In this document: positions 49,232-56,313 of the stretch, in pieces
Position numbering within the stretch: position 1 is the first letter of the stretch
How the letters are laid out: the number at the start of each line of letters is the position of its first letter
Assembly: GCF_028680575.1 (NCBI RefSeq)
Contig: NZ_JAPCKI010000002.1
Location: forward strand, 434,001 to 498,000
Direction of reading: 5' to 3'
Length of the DNA: 64,000 nt
Source of the DNA: Acidovorax benzenivorans
GTDB lineage: Bacteria; Pseudomonadota; Gammaproteobacteria; Burkholderiales; Burkholderiaceae_C
Program-made: the position numbers and the translations under genes
The notes under the pieces: generated by a model
Told to the model about the DNA's origin: nothing
Databases searched by the model: none
The model's input: only the letters and a program-made list of their open reading frames with translations

Positions 49232-49786
49232 TCAGCGTGCCGTAGCGGCAGGCAGGGCCAGCACCACGGTGCCGTCCCAGCGGGGCATGGCCACGGGCGG
49301 GCTGCCCAGGGTGACGGGTGCGTTGCCGGGGAGCGGGGCTGCGGCTGGTGCCGCGCTGCGGGTCAGTCGCGCTTCCAGCGGCGTGGCGCGGGCGTTGCTG
49401 CGGGCCTGGGGCAGCCATTGGGCCAGCGCGTCGGCCGATGCGCCTTTGAGCGTGACCGTGGCGCGGTCGCCCGCCACGTTGAGCTGTGCCGTGTTGCCCA
49501 GGCGCTGCGTGAGGGCGGTGCGCAGCGCACCCACGGCATCGCCGGGGCTGGTGGCGGGTGTGGCCTGCAGCTGCTGGGCCTCGGCCTGCAGGCTTTGCAT
49601 GCGCTGCAGCTGGACGTCGAGTGCGGCGTGCCGCGCGGGCGCGGCGCGCAAGGTGCCGAGTGCGGGGGCGACGGCCACCCACCACAGCAGGGCCAGCGCC
49701 ACCACCGTGCCGGCGGCCAGCACCAGGTTCTGCTCGCGGGGCGCCAGGGCTTTCCAGCGGTCCTGGAGGGCGGAGGATGGGGTCAT
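49232..49786 (-). CDS. gspM: Type II secretion protein GspM
   Basis: An inner-membrane platform protein that partners GspL. The 184 residues have a short cytoplasmic part, one membrane segment (about 20-38, NLVLAAGTVVALALLWWVAV) and a periplasmic ferredoxin-like domain. A coiled coil (LDVQLQRMQSLQAEAQQLQ) precedes it. Its start overlaps the gspL stop by four bases. Confidence 0.92.
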   Translation of the reverse strand: MTPSSALQDRWKALAPREQNLVLAAGTVVALALLWWVAVAPALGTLRAAPARHAALDVQLQRMQSLQAEAQQLQATPATSPGDAVGALRTALTQRLGNTAQLNVAGDRATVTLKGASADALAQWLPQARSNARATPLEARLTRSAAPAAAPLPGNAPVTLGSPPVAMPRWDGTVVLALPAATAR

Positions 49787-51066
49787 GGGCTCACCTCGGT
49801 GCGCAGCAACAGGCTGCCATCGTCCACGCGGGCGCGGTACCCGGCGGCTTGCAGGCGGCCAGACACCACAGATTCTTCATCGGGCGCCAGGGTCACGCCG
49901 CGCAGGCGCAGCTCGCCGGGCGTGTATTCGATGCTGCTGGGCAGGCGGCCATCGGGCAAGGCCGCACCGGCCGCTGCCAGCAGGGGCTCCAGGTCGCGCG
50001 CCGAGACACTGCCGGCAGACTGCCGCAGCTGGGCGAGTTCGCGCTCCATCTGCACCGGCGCATCGACGACCACCTGCACCTTGGGGAAGGTCTGGGTCAG
50101 GGTGTTGCGTACGCTGGCCTGCTTGGCGGCCAGCGCCTGCCGTTCTTGCCAGGCCCAGGCATTGAGCCCCACCAGGTGCGCCACCACCAGCACGCCCGCG
50201 CCCCAGCGGGCTGCACGCCACTGCGGGGCATACAGCGCCGCGCTCAGCGCGCTGCCCACTTTGCGCAGCGCGCGGGTGCTGCTGGTGCTGGACAGGTCGA
50301 ACTGCGCCAGGTCCCAGTCGCCGCGGGCGGCATCGAGCGCGCGCTGGCTGGTGGTGTGCAGGGCAATACGCTGGCCTTGCTGGCCCAGGGTGCGTTCGGC
50401 CAACGCGGCCACAGCGGGTTCGGCGCGGATTGTGAGGGCCTGGTCGTCGTTGTCGGTAGCCGACAAGCCCGCGCGGGCCAGGGTCAGGGCCATGGGGGTC
50501 AGCGGCAGCACGGCCACGCCGTGGTCGGCACCGTGGCCGGTGAGCACCACATAGGCATCTTCGGGGGCGCCGAGTGCGCACAGCTCGGGCTGGTCGCTGG
50601 CCGTGGGGCCGGGCGCAAATTCGGGCACCACGCGAGCCACGCGGCGGCCGGCGGCTTCGAGGGCTTGCAGGTGTTCGCGCAGCCAGGCGCGGTCGCACAC
50701 GGCCACCCATACTGGCTCGCCACTCTGCGCGCGGCTTTGTGCGCCGGGTTGCAGCGCAAAGTGCAGCTGGCTTGCATCGTCCAGCACGCGGTCTTCCAGC
50801 AGGCCTTCAAGCACCGAGCGCAGCCGGGGCGTTTGCTGGCTGGCGCCCAGCGGCACACCGGCCGGAATGGACACGCGCTGCCACGACAGGGCCCGTGCAG
50901 GCACCACGGCCACCACCTCGCCGCCGGGGCGGGTGGGCTCGGGCAGCAAGGCTGCGGGGGCGGTGGCGTGCTGGAGGGCGGAATGGCCGTCTGCCGTGAG
51001 CGTGTAGGCGTACTCGGAGGCGGGTCCGGGGCGGGCCGGCGGCAGGAAAAGGATCAGGGTGCTCAT
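49783..51066 (-). CDS. gspL: Type II secretion protein GspL
   Basis: Recruits the GspE ATPase through its cytoplasmic actin-like domain and joins GspM at the membrane. The 427 residues start with LILFLPPARPGPASEYAY, then the actin-like domain (about 1-270), one membrane segment (about 285-303, WGAGVLVVAHLVGLNAWAW) and a periplasmic ferredoxin-like domain. The start is at ATG 51066. The gap to gspK is about 92 bases, so a secondary promoter or weaker coupling is possible here. Confidence 0.93.
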   Translation of the reverse strand: MSTLILFLPPARPGPASEYAYTLTADGHSALQHATAPAALLPEPTRPGGEVVAVVPARALSWQRVSIPAGVPLGASQQTPRLRSVLEGLLEDRVLDDASQLHFALQPGAQSRAQSGEPVWVAVCDRAWLREHLQALEAAGRRVARVVPEFAPGPTASDQPELCALGAPEDAYVVLTGHGADHGVAVLPLTPMALTLARAGLSATDNDDQALTIRAEPAVAALAERTLGQQGQRIALHTTSQRALDAARGDWDLAQFDLSSTSSTRALRKVGSALSAALYAPQWRAARWGAGVLVVAHLVGLNAWAWQERQALAAKQASVRNTLTQTFPKVQVVVDAPVQMERELAQLRQSAGSVSARDLEPLLAAAGAALPDGRLPSSIEYTPGELRLRGVTLAPDEESVVSGRLQAAGYRARVDDGSLLLRTEVSP

Positions 51067-51158
51067 GGACGGGTTTTGCGGGCCATTTTAGGGGGCGGGC
51101 GTGACGCAGCGGTGGGATGGGGTGGCGCGGTGCATGGCCTGAGAACACAAATGCGTTT

Positions 51159-52172
51159 TCAACGCTGCGCTCCGGGCAGGAGTTGCGTGGTTTCCCGGTC
51201 GAAGGCGCCGCGCTCGCGCCACAGTGTGGTCACGTCGATGCCCTGTTTGCGCACCAGGGAGCGCTCGTCCACCATCGCATCGCCCAGCCGCAGGCGGCCC
51301 CGTACTTCAAAGTACGACGAGGCCACGGCGTGGGCACTTTCGTTGATGTCGATGCTGGCGCCCACCAGGTCGCGCACATCGCTGAGGGTGCGGAAATGCC
51401 GTGCCTCGCGGGTCTGTACGATCTTCTGGGCCGTGGCGCTGTCCAGCCCGTCGATGACGGCCATCAACACATTGATGTCGGCTGTGTTCAGGTTGACGGG
51501 CGTGCGCACGGGCAGCAGCGTCACGTGGGGCGCGAGGGCCGTTACCGTGGCGGGCGTCAGGCCCAGCCACCCCAGCTGGGTCACGCTGGGCGGCAGCAGG
51601 GGGGAGGAGCCGCTGTCAGTGCCTGCGCCCGCCTGCGCCCGGCGCAGGCCGCCGATCAGGGTACTCAGCTGCTGTCCGGGCAGCCCCAGGCGCTCGAACA
51701 ACCGGGTGAACTGCCGCAGCGCCACGGCTTGCACCTGCCCGCCTTCTGCGAGGTTGGTGATGTTCAGGCGGCCCTGCAGGTCGGTGATCTGGCCCGACAA
51801 AAACGCCTCGGTGGTGTCGGTGCTGGCGTCATCCACCTGTGTCACGTTCTTGTCGGCCGCGAGAAAGGTGGACAGGCGCGCCTCCTGCAGGGGGATGGCC
51901 CAGGGCTCGGCCAGGTGGTCGGCGCCGCCCGAGCGCCCGTCTTCGCGCAAGATCAACCGCGACCAGTCGAGCGCGCCGATCAATATCCAGGTGGACTGCA
52001 CGTGGCCGCGCTCGGCCGTCTCGACCTCCACCGCCCGCCATTGCTGCCACATGGCTGCGGCAGCAAACGTCGCCACCAGGGTGACCGTGAGCATGGCGGC
52101 GAGCAATGCGGCGCCGCGTGCCCTGCGCCTGTGCAACTGGCGCCGCAACTGCGAGTGCAGGGGCGGCCTCAT
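51159..52172 (-). CDS. gspK: Type II secretion minor pseudopilin GspK
   Basis: Caps the pseudopilus tip with GspI and GspJ. The 337 residues begin with a prepilin leader ending RRRARG, cleaved before AALLAAMLTVTLVATF. GspK proteins lack the Glu at +5 that other pseudopilins keep, as seen here. The large globular domain (about 60-310) includes the pseudopilin GspK-specific region (DLQGRLNITNLAEGGQ, PVNLNTADINVLMAVIDGLD). The start overlaps the gspJ stop (ATGA). Confidence 0.94.
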   Translation of the reverse strand: MRPPLHSQLRRQLHRRRARGAALLAAMLTVTLVATFAAAAMWQQWRAVEVETAERGHVQSTWILIGALDWSRLILREDGRSGGADHLAEPWAIPLQEARLSTFLAADKNVTQVDDASTDTTEAFLSGQITDLQGRLNITNLAEGGQVQAVALRQFTRLFERLGLPGQQLSTLIGGLRRAQAGAGTDSGSSPLLPPSVTQLGWLGLTPATVTALAPHVTLLPVRTPVNLNTADINVLMAVIDGLDSATAQKIVQTREARHFRTLSDVRDLVGASIDINESAHAVASSYFEVRGRLRLGDAMVDERSLVRKQGIDVTTLWRERGAFDRETTQLLPGAQR

Positions 52173-52825
52173 GTCCTGCCCCCGCCCAGCACCGGGTTCA
52201 CCCAGTCGCGCGTCAACTGGCCTGCCAGCGCCTGGCCCGGGGGCAGGGTGATCTGCAGGCGGATGCCATCCGGGACGGCGGACGTGCTGTCGCCCGACGG
52301 GGTGCCCGTGCTCGACTGCGGGTTGGACCAGGCGCCGCCCCGGTAGTAAAAGATCTGCCAGCTGTCCAGGGACAGCAGCGTGACCTCATAGCGCCGCTCG
52401 GCATCGCCCGGCGTGCGCGCCCACTGGGCGGCCTGCTGCCAGGCCTGCTGCCAGTCGGCGCGGGTACGCACTGGTGGCGACTGCCAGCGCAGCCACTGGC
52501 CCACGCCCTGGTTGTTGTTGCGGCGGGTCCAGGCCACCACCAGCGCCCCCTCGTCGGGCACGGCACTGCTGCGGCGCGTGAGGCGCAGCACTTGGCCGTC
52601 CCAGTCCAGTGGCGTGGTGTTGGTAACGGGCATCAGTGCGTCCAGGTCCGTGCCCCACTGGCCCAGCGCGGCCTGCAGCACCAGCATCTCGTCTGCCCGT
52701 TGGCGCGTGGCCTCCTGCGCCCGCACCATGCCATCGAGCCCGCGCCAGCTCAGGATGGCGATCAAAGCCATCACGCTGATGGCGACCAGCAACTCGATGA
52801 GCGTGAAGCCGCGCGGGACCTTCAA
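52169..52825 (-). CDS. gspJ: Type II secretion minor pseudopilin GspJ (TTG start preferred)
   Basis: A minor pseudopilin that builds the tip with GspI and GspK. From TTG 52825 the protein has 218 residues and begins MKVPRG/FTLIELLVAISVMAL, a textbook six-residue prepilin leader with Glu at +5. The frame stays open upstream to ATG 52930 at the gspI stop (TGATG), but the extra 35 residues (PPLSRFAPSPREGDAPGG and more) are encoded by a family B repeat. The TTG has no clear SD, so the ATG start and a 41-residue leader cannot be excluded. Confidence 0.85.
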   Translation of the reverse strand: MKVPRGFTLIELLVAISVMALIAILSWRGLDGMVRAQEATRQRADEMLVLQAALGQWGTDLDALMPVTNTTPLDWDGQVLRLTRRSSAVPDEGALVVAWTRRNNNQGVGQWLRWQSPPVRTRADWQQAWQQAAQWARTPGDAERRYEVTLLSLDSWQIFYYRGGAWSNPQSSTGTPSGDSTSAVPDGIRLQITLPPGQALAGQLTRDWVNPVLGGGRT

Positions 52826-52847
52826 AACTGGCGCGACGCGAGGCCAG

Positions 52848-52928
52848 CGCACCCGTGGAACTGGCTCTGCCAGGCCACCGGGTGCGTCCCCCTCACGGGG
52901 GGAAGGCGCGAAGCGACTCAGGGGGGGC
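52848..52928 (-). repeat. Family B dispersed repeat, copy 2 (5' of gspJ)
   Basis: The inverse complement of copy 1: minus strand CCCCCCTGAGTCGCTTCGCG, CCTTCCCCCCGTGAGGGGGA and CCCGGTGGCCTGGCAGAGCC, ending AGTTCCACGGGTGC. It lies between the gspI stop and the candidate TTG start of gspJ and keeps the reading frame open, so it can encode an N-terminal extension. Confidence 0.9.
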
Positions 52929-52929
52929 A

Positions 52930-53307
52930 TCAATACCTTCCAATGATGGTGGAGATGCGCAAGATGGAGTTGTCTCCATCCAGCACCTGCGCATCGATGC
53001 GCCGAAAACTCGGGTTGGGCGTGGGCCGCACGATGGTCACCACCTGCAGCTGGCGCCCCGCCTGCTCACAGGTCAGGCTGCTGTCGCCCACGCTGGGCAT
53101 CTGGCGCGAGAGCCGGGCCTTGATCAGCTCGTTCTCGGCACACAGTTGTGCCAGCACGATGTCGGACTGCCGCAGCGCATTGCGCGTGAGCGCGGTGGTG
53201 GCCTGCAGCCCTGCCATGAGGGCAATGGCCACGATGGCCAGCGCCACGAGCACTTCCACCAGCGTGAAGCCACGATGGCCGATGTTGTGGGGGCGATAGC
53301 TCCTCAC
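52930..53307 (-). CDS. gspI: Type II secretion minor pseudopilin GspI
   Basis: A tip pseudopilin. GTG 53307 overlaps the gspH stop (GTGA) and gives 125 residues, the normal GspI length. The leader is MRSYRPHNIGHRG, cleaved before FTLVEVLVALAIVAIALM with Glu at +5. A conserved Cys region (SSLTCEQAGRQLQVV) follows. The longer frame upstream overlaps gspH and is not used. The stop overlaps the next ATG. Confidence 0.92.
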   Translation of the reverse strand: MRSYRPHNIGHRGFTLVEVLVALAIVAIALMAGLQATTALTRNALRQSDIVLAQLCAENELIKARLSRQMPSVGDSSLTCEQAGRQLQVVTIVRPTPNPSFRRIDAQVLDGDNSILRISTIIGRY

Positions 53308-53819
53308 TGCACCGCGTCCACGGAAAACGGGCGCACGCCGTCGGTGGCAATGCGCAGGGTGCGGTCGGGAGAGGACTGGTGGGTGATCAGCACCTGCTGC
53401 GGGCCGATCAGGGGCTCGGGGCCCAGTTGCAGCACCGCCGGCCCGCGCACCACGGTGCCGGGGTCCAGCCACTGGCTGGGCAAGGCGGCCTGCGCACTTT
53501 GTGGCAGCCCCTCAAAACGGAAACCGTGCGGCAGCGCGCGCCAGCGCACAGGGATGCCCCCGGCGCGCGACTGGGCGCGCGCGGATTCGAGCAACGCGGC
53601 CAGCCGTGCGGCCTCCCGCTCCAGCTGCGTCTGCCCGCCATCGCGCATCGCCAGCCCCACGCCCGCCGTCGCCAGCGCCATGATGCTGATGACCACCAGC
53701 AGCTCCAAAAGAGTGAAGCCCCCCTGAGCCGCTGCGCGGCTTCCCCTGAGGGGGACGACGCCGGTGGCCTGGCAAAGCCGGTTCCACGGCGTCCCTCGCT
53801 TGGCGCGTGCCAGTTTCAT
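53304..53819 (-). CDS. gspH: Type II secretion pseudopilin GspH with repeat-extended leader
   Basis: A pseudopilin next to the tip. From ATG 53819 the 171 residues start MKLARAKRG, then 25 residues (TPWNRLCQATGVVPLRGSRA and five more) encoded by a family B repeat, then the normal junction GG/FTLLELLVVISIMALATAG with Glu at +5. Without the repeat the leader would be about ten residues, as usual. The globular domain (FEGLPQSAQAALPSQW, RTLRIATDGVRPF) is intact. It is the second gene of the operon; gspG ends 28 bases upstream. Confidence 0.88.
   Translation of the reverse strand: MKLARAKRGTPWNRLCQATGVVPLRGSRAAAQGGFTLLELLVVISIMALATAGVGLAMRDGGQTQLEREAARLAALLESARAQSRAGGIPVRWRALPHGFRFEGLPQSAQAALPSQWLDPGTVVRGPAVLQLGPEPLIGPQQVLITHQSSPDRTLRIATDGVRPFSVDAVQ
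53715..53795 (+). repeat. Family B dispersed repeat, copy 3 (inside the gspH leader)
   Basis: GAAGCCCCCCTGAGCCGCTG, CGCGGCTTCCCCTGAGGGGG, CCGGTGGCCTGGCAAAGCCG and GTTCCACGGCGTCCC. The gene is on the opposite strand, so the antisense of the repeat is translated and adds about 25 residues to the leader without a frame change. Confidence 0.9.
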
Positions 53820-53847
53820 GGGGCTGGGGCACCTTCGCAATGAGCAG

Positions 53848-54312
53848 TCACTGCCAACTGCCAATATCGGCGTCCTTGCCTTCACCGCCCGATTGGCCAT
53901 CGGCACCGAACGACATCACGTCGATCTCGCCCTTGATGCCGGGGTTGAGGTATTGGTAAGGGCGGCCCCAGGGGTCGTTGGGCAGCTTTTCCAGGTACAG
54001 CTTCCAGTTGCCCGGCACGGGCCCGGAGGTGGGCTTGATGATCAGCGATTGCAGGCCCTGCTCGGCCGTGGGGTAGCGCTGGTTGTCCAGGCGATAGAGC
54101 TTGAGCGCCTGCATGATGTTGGTGATGTCGGTGCGGGCTGCGGTCACGCGGGCGTCGTCGGCACGCTCTAGCACGTTGGGTACGATCAGCGCGGCCAGCA
54201 CGCCGATGATCACCAGAACCACCATCAGTTCGATGAGGGTGAAACCACGGGCCACGGTCTTGGCAACGCGGCGGGGGGCGGAGCGCACGAGGAGGGAGAA
54301 AGAAGTGTTCAC
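53848..54312 (-). CDS. gspG: Type II secretion major pseudopilin GspG
   Basis: The main subunit of the pseudopilus. From GTG 54312 the protein has 154 residues; the leader ends RVAKTVARG, cleaved before FTLIELMVVLVIIGVLAALI with Glu at +5. The core has the GspG signature NVLERADDARVTAARTDI, the LYRLDNQRYPTAEQG block and the calcium loop NPGIKGEIDVMSFGADG. GTG is preferred over ATG 54351 because GAGAG lies nine bases before it. It is the first gene of the operon on the minus strand. Confidence 0.9.
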   Translation of the reverse strand: MNTSFSLLVRSAPRRVAKTVARGFTLIELMVVLVIIGVLAALIVPNVLERADDARVTAARTDITNIMQALKLYRLDNQRYPTAEQGLQSLIIKPTSGPVPGNWKLYLEKLPNDPWGRPYQYLNPGIKGEIDVMSFGADGQSGGEGKDADIGSWQ

Positions 54313-54360
54313 TGCTGGCGGTCTCTCGGATGGTCGAATCGCGTGAATCATAATCGCCGC

Positions 54361-54813
54361 ATGGTGACCAATACGTACAGCAAATGGGGCGTCCGCCTGG
54401 GGACTCTGGTGCTTTGGGCAGCAGCCGGTGTCAGTGTGGCCTATTGGGGGCTGCGCCTGTCGTCGCCCTCGGCGGTTTCTGCCGCCCCGGCCGTGGCACC
54501 GGCCCCCGTGGCCATGGATGCGCAGGCTTTGGCGCGTTTGTTGGGGGCGGCGCCTGCAGCCTCTGGCGCTGCTGCGGCGCCGGTGGCCTCGGCTGCGAGC
54601 CGCTTCACGCTGATCGGGGTGCTGTCGGGGCGCAGCAGCGGGGGCGGGGCGGCGTTGATTGCCGTCGCCGGCAAACCGGCCAAGCCGTTCCGTGTGGGGG
54701 CTGCGGTGGATGAGGGGCTGGTGCTGCAGGCCCTGGGCCCCCGGCAGGCGCAACTGGGGGCCAGCATGGGCGGGCCCGCCACGGTGACGCTGGACATGCC
54801 GCTCAAGAACTAA
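54361..54813 (+). CDS. gspC: Type II secretion protein GspC
   Basis: The inner-membrane clamp linking the platform to the secretin. From ATG 54361 it has 150 residues: a cytoplasmic start, one membrane segment (about 12-31, LGTLVLWAAAGVSVAYWGLRL), a Pro/Ala-rich linker, and the HR domain (about 85-145, FTLIGVLSGRSSGGGAALIA, KPFRVGAAVDEGL). It ends without the PDZ or coiled-coil C-domain seen in larger GspC proteins, so it is the short type. It is divergent from gspG with a small shared promoter region. GTG 54343 is an alternative start. Confidence 0.82.
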   Translation: MVTNTYSKWGVRLGTLVLWAAAGVSVAYWGLRLSSPSAVSAAPAVAPAPVAMDAQALARLLGAAPAASGAAAAPVASAASRFTLIGVLSGRSSGGGAALIAVAGKPAKPFRVGAAVDEGLVLQALGPRQAQLGASMGGPATVTLDMPLKN

Positions 54814-54839
54814 GCAATTGTGGCCTGCGGCCTGTGGCC

Positions 54840-55427
54840 TCAGGCCAGTTCCCTGATTTCCCACTCCCCCCAGCCAGGTGCCGCCACGGGCCAGTCCTCC
54901 GGGCGGGGCAGAGCGTTGTCTCCACGCAGCTGCAGCCAGGCCACGCAGCGCGCCACCCCGGCGTGGGTGATCCACACCACGTCCTTCACGCCATGCTCGG
55001 TGCGCCATCCCTGGGTGGTCTGCAGGGCTGCCGCTACGCGGTGCAGCATGTGGACCAGGCTTTCGCCCCCGCCGGGTGCATGGGTGGCGAACGCGGCCAC
55101 CCAGGTGTCGATGTCGCTTTTGCCGATGGCGTCCCAGGTTTGCCCTTCCCAGCGGCCAAAGTCCATTTCGCGCAGGCGCGCGTCTGGGGTAGATGCCAAA
55201 TCTGGCCTGAGCGCTTGTAATTCAAGCGCTAGCAGCTCACATCTTTGTAGCGTGGAGTGCGTCACCCGCGCTCTGGAGGGCAGCGCCGTTGCCAGGCGCT
55301 CCGCCGCAGCGCGGGTGGCCTGTGCGTCCGCCGGTACGTCCAGCACGCCGTAGCAGGTGCCTGGGGCGACGAGCGGGGCCGCATGGCGCACCAGCCACAG
55401 GCGGGTGGGGGTGGGGTGGGGCGTCAT
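54840..55427 (-). CDS. cobC: Alpha-ribazole phosphatase / histidine phosphatase CobC
   Basis: A histidine-phosphatase-superfamily enzyme of late cobalamin assembly (dephosphorylates alpha-ribazole phosphate). The 195 residues show the catalytic motif LVRHAAPLV (His16 in the RHG-type box), STLQRCELLALEL, REMDFGRWEGQTWD and a second His in VWITHAGVARC. Part of the middle (LLALELQALRPDLASTP) is encoded by a family A repeat. ATG 55427 overlaps the cobS stop, so the pair is one operon. Confidence 0.85.
   Translation of the reverse strand: MTPHPTPTRLWLVRHAAPLVAPGTCYGVLDVPADAQATRAAAERLATALPSRARVTHSTLQRCELLALELQALRPDLASTPDARLREMDFGRWEGQTWDAIGKSDIDTWVAAFATHAPGGGESLVHMLHRVAAALQTTQGWRTEHGVKDVVWITHAGVARCVAWLQLRGDNALPRPEDWPVAAPGWGEWEIRELA
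55195..55250 (-). repeat. Family A dispersed repeat, in-frame copy inside cobC
   Basis: The plus strand reads AAATCTGGCCTGAGCGC, TTGTAATTCAAGCGC, TAGCAGCTCACATCTTTG: the inverse of the reference copy, with both AGCGCTT and AAGCGCT arms intact. It encodes part of LELQALRPDLA in CobC. Confidence 0.85.
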
Positions 55428-56230
55428 AGCCAGCGCAGTGCGATGGCCGCGCCCAGGTAGAACCCGATCTCGCTTACCTGCTGCGTGGCGCCCAAGCAGT
55501 CCCCCGTGAAACCCTGCAACCGGCGGGCAAACCAGCGCGCCATCCAGGCCGCACAGAGTCCACTGAGGGTGATGGATGCTATTAAAAAGAGAGCTGGTTG
55601 AGTATATCCGACCAGCGCTAGGGGCGGAAAACACCAAAAAACCGCCGCGACCAGGGCGGTGCCTGAAATCTGGTCGGCCAGCGGTTTGCTTTTGGATCGC
55701 GCCGTATCGCCCACATGCGGCAGGCTGCGCACGATGAGCAGGGGCCAAAAGCGCGACAGCACATGCGCGCCGACCAGGGCGGCGAGCGCCACCGGCAGGC
55801 TGTGCGTACCCAGCAGCGCCAGCAGGCTGAGCTTGGCCAGCAGCGCCAGCACCAGCGCCATGGCCCCGAAGGCGCCGATGCGCGAGTCCTTCATGATGTC
55901 CAGCGCGCGTTCGCGGTCGTAGCTGCCGCCCAGGCCGTCGGCGACGTCGGCCAGGCCGTCTTCATGAAACCCCCCGGTCATCAGCACCGTGGCGACGGTG
56001 CAGAACACGGCGGCCACGGCCGGGGCCAGCGGGTTGGGCGCCAGGGCCCAGTGCAGTGCGGCGTACACGGCGGTGGCCAGCAGCGCCGCCAGCCAGCCAA
56101 TGCCCGGAAAGTGCGCTGCGCTGGCCCGCAGCATGGCGGGGCTGTACCCCACCCAGTCTGCCAGCCGCCCGGTGACGGGAATGCGGGTGAAGAACTGCAC
56201 GGCCAGCAGGTAGTGGCGCAGGGCTTGCAT
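55424..56230 (-). CDS. cobS: Adenosylcobinamide-GDP ribazoletransferase CobS
   Basis: Joins adenosylcobinamide-GDP with alpha-ribazole in the last step of cobalamin assembly. The 268 residues form an integral membrane protein with about seven segments. Signatures are FFTRIPVTG at the start, FHEDGLADVADGLGG (the metal-binding motif), ALDIMKDSRIGAFG and GDCLGATQQVSE at the end. A family A repeat encodes about residues 200-218 (LVGYTQPALFLIAS) in a membrane segment. The stop overlaps cobC. Confidence 0.92.
   Translation of the reverse strand: MQALRHYLLAVQFFTRIPVTGRLADWVGYSPAMLRASAAHFPGIGWLAALLATAVYAALHWALAPNPLAPAVAAVFCTVATVLMTGGFHEDGLADVADGLGGSYDRERALDIMKDSRIGAFGAMALVLALLAKLSLLALLGTHSLPVALAALVGAHVLSRFWPLLIVRSLPHVGDTARSKSKPLADQISGTALVAAVFWCFPPLALVGYTQPALFLIASITLSGLCAAWMARWFARRLQGFTGDCLGATQQVSEIGFYLGAAIALRWL
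55575..55632 (+). repeat. Family A dispersed repeat, in-frame copy inside cobS
   Basis: GATGCTATTAAAAAGAGAGC, TGGTTGAGTATATCCGA, CCAGCGCTAGGGGCGGAAAA, in the order of the rlmI copy. Translated from the minus strand it forms a hydrophobic part of CobS, which fits a membrane segment. Confidence 0.7.
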
Positions 56231-56253
56231 GGGCGGGCTGTAGCTGTGTCAGA

Positions 56254-56300
56254 TTTGATAGCTACCAGCGCTTGATGGATAAGCGCTAGAGGCCAATTTA
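56254..56300 (+). repeat. Family A dispersed repeat, reference copy (cobS-ilvA gap)
   Basis: The cleanest copy: TTTGATAGCTACC, AGCGCTT, GATGGAT, AAGCGCT, AGAGGCCAATTTA. The AGCGCTT/AAGCGCT arms make a hairpin with a seven-base loop; the flanks TTTGATAG and GGCCAATTTA are conserved among copies. It is in the 83-base gap between ilvA and cobS on the minus strand. Confidence 0.9.
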
Positions 56301-56313
56301 ATCCACATTCTGG

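Noticed and set aside
53848..55008. Extended gspG frame running back over gspC
   Set aside because: The upstream part overlaps the divergent gspC gene and has no pilin features; the GTG at 54312 fits the leader and SD.
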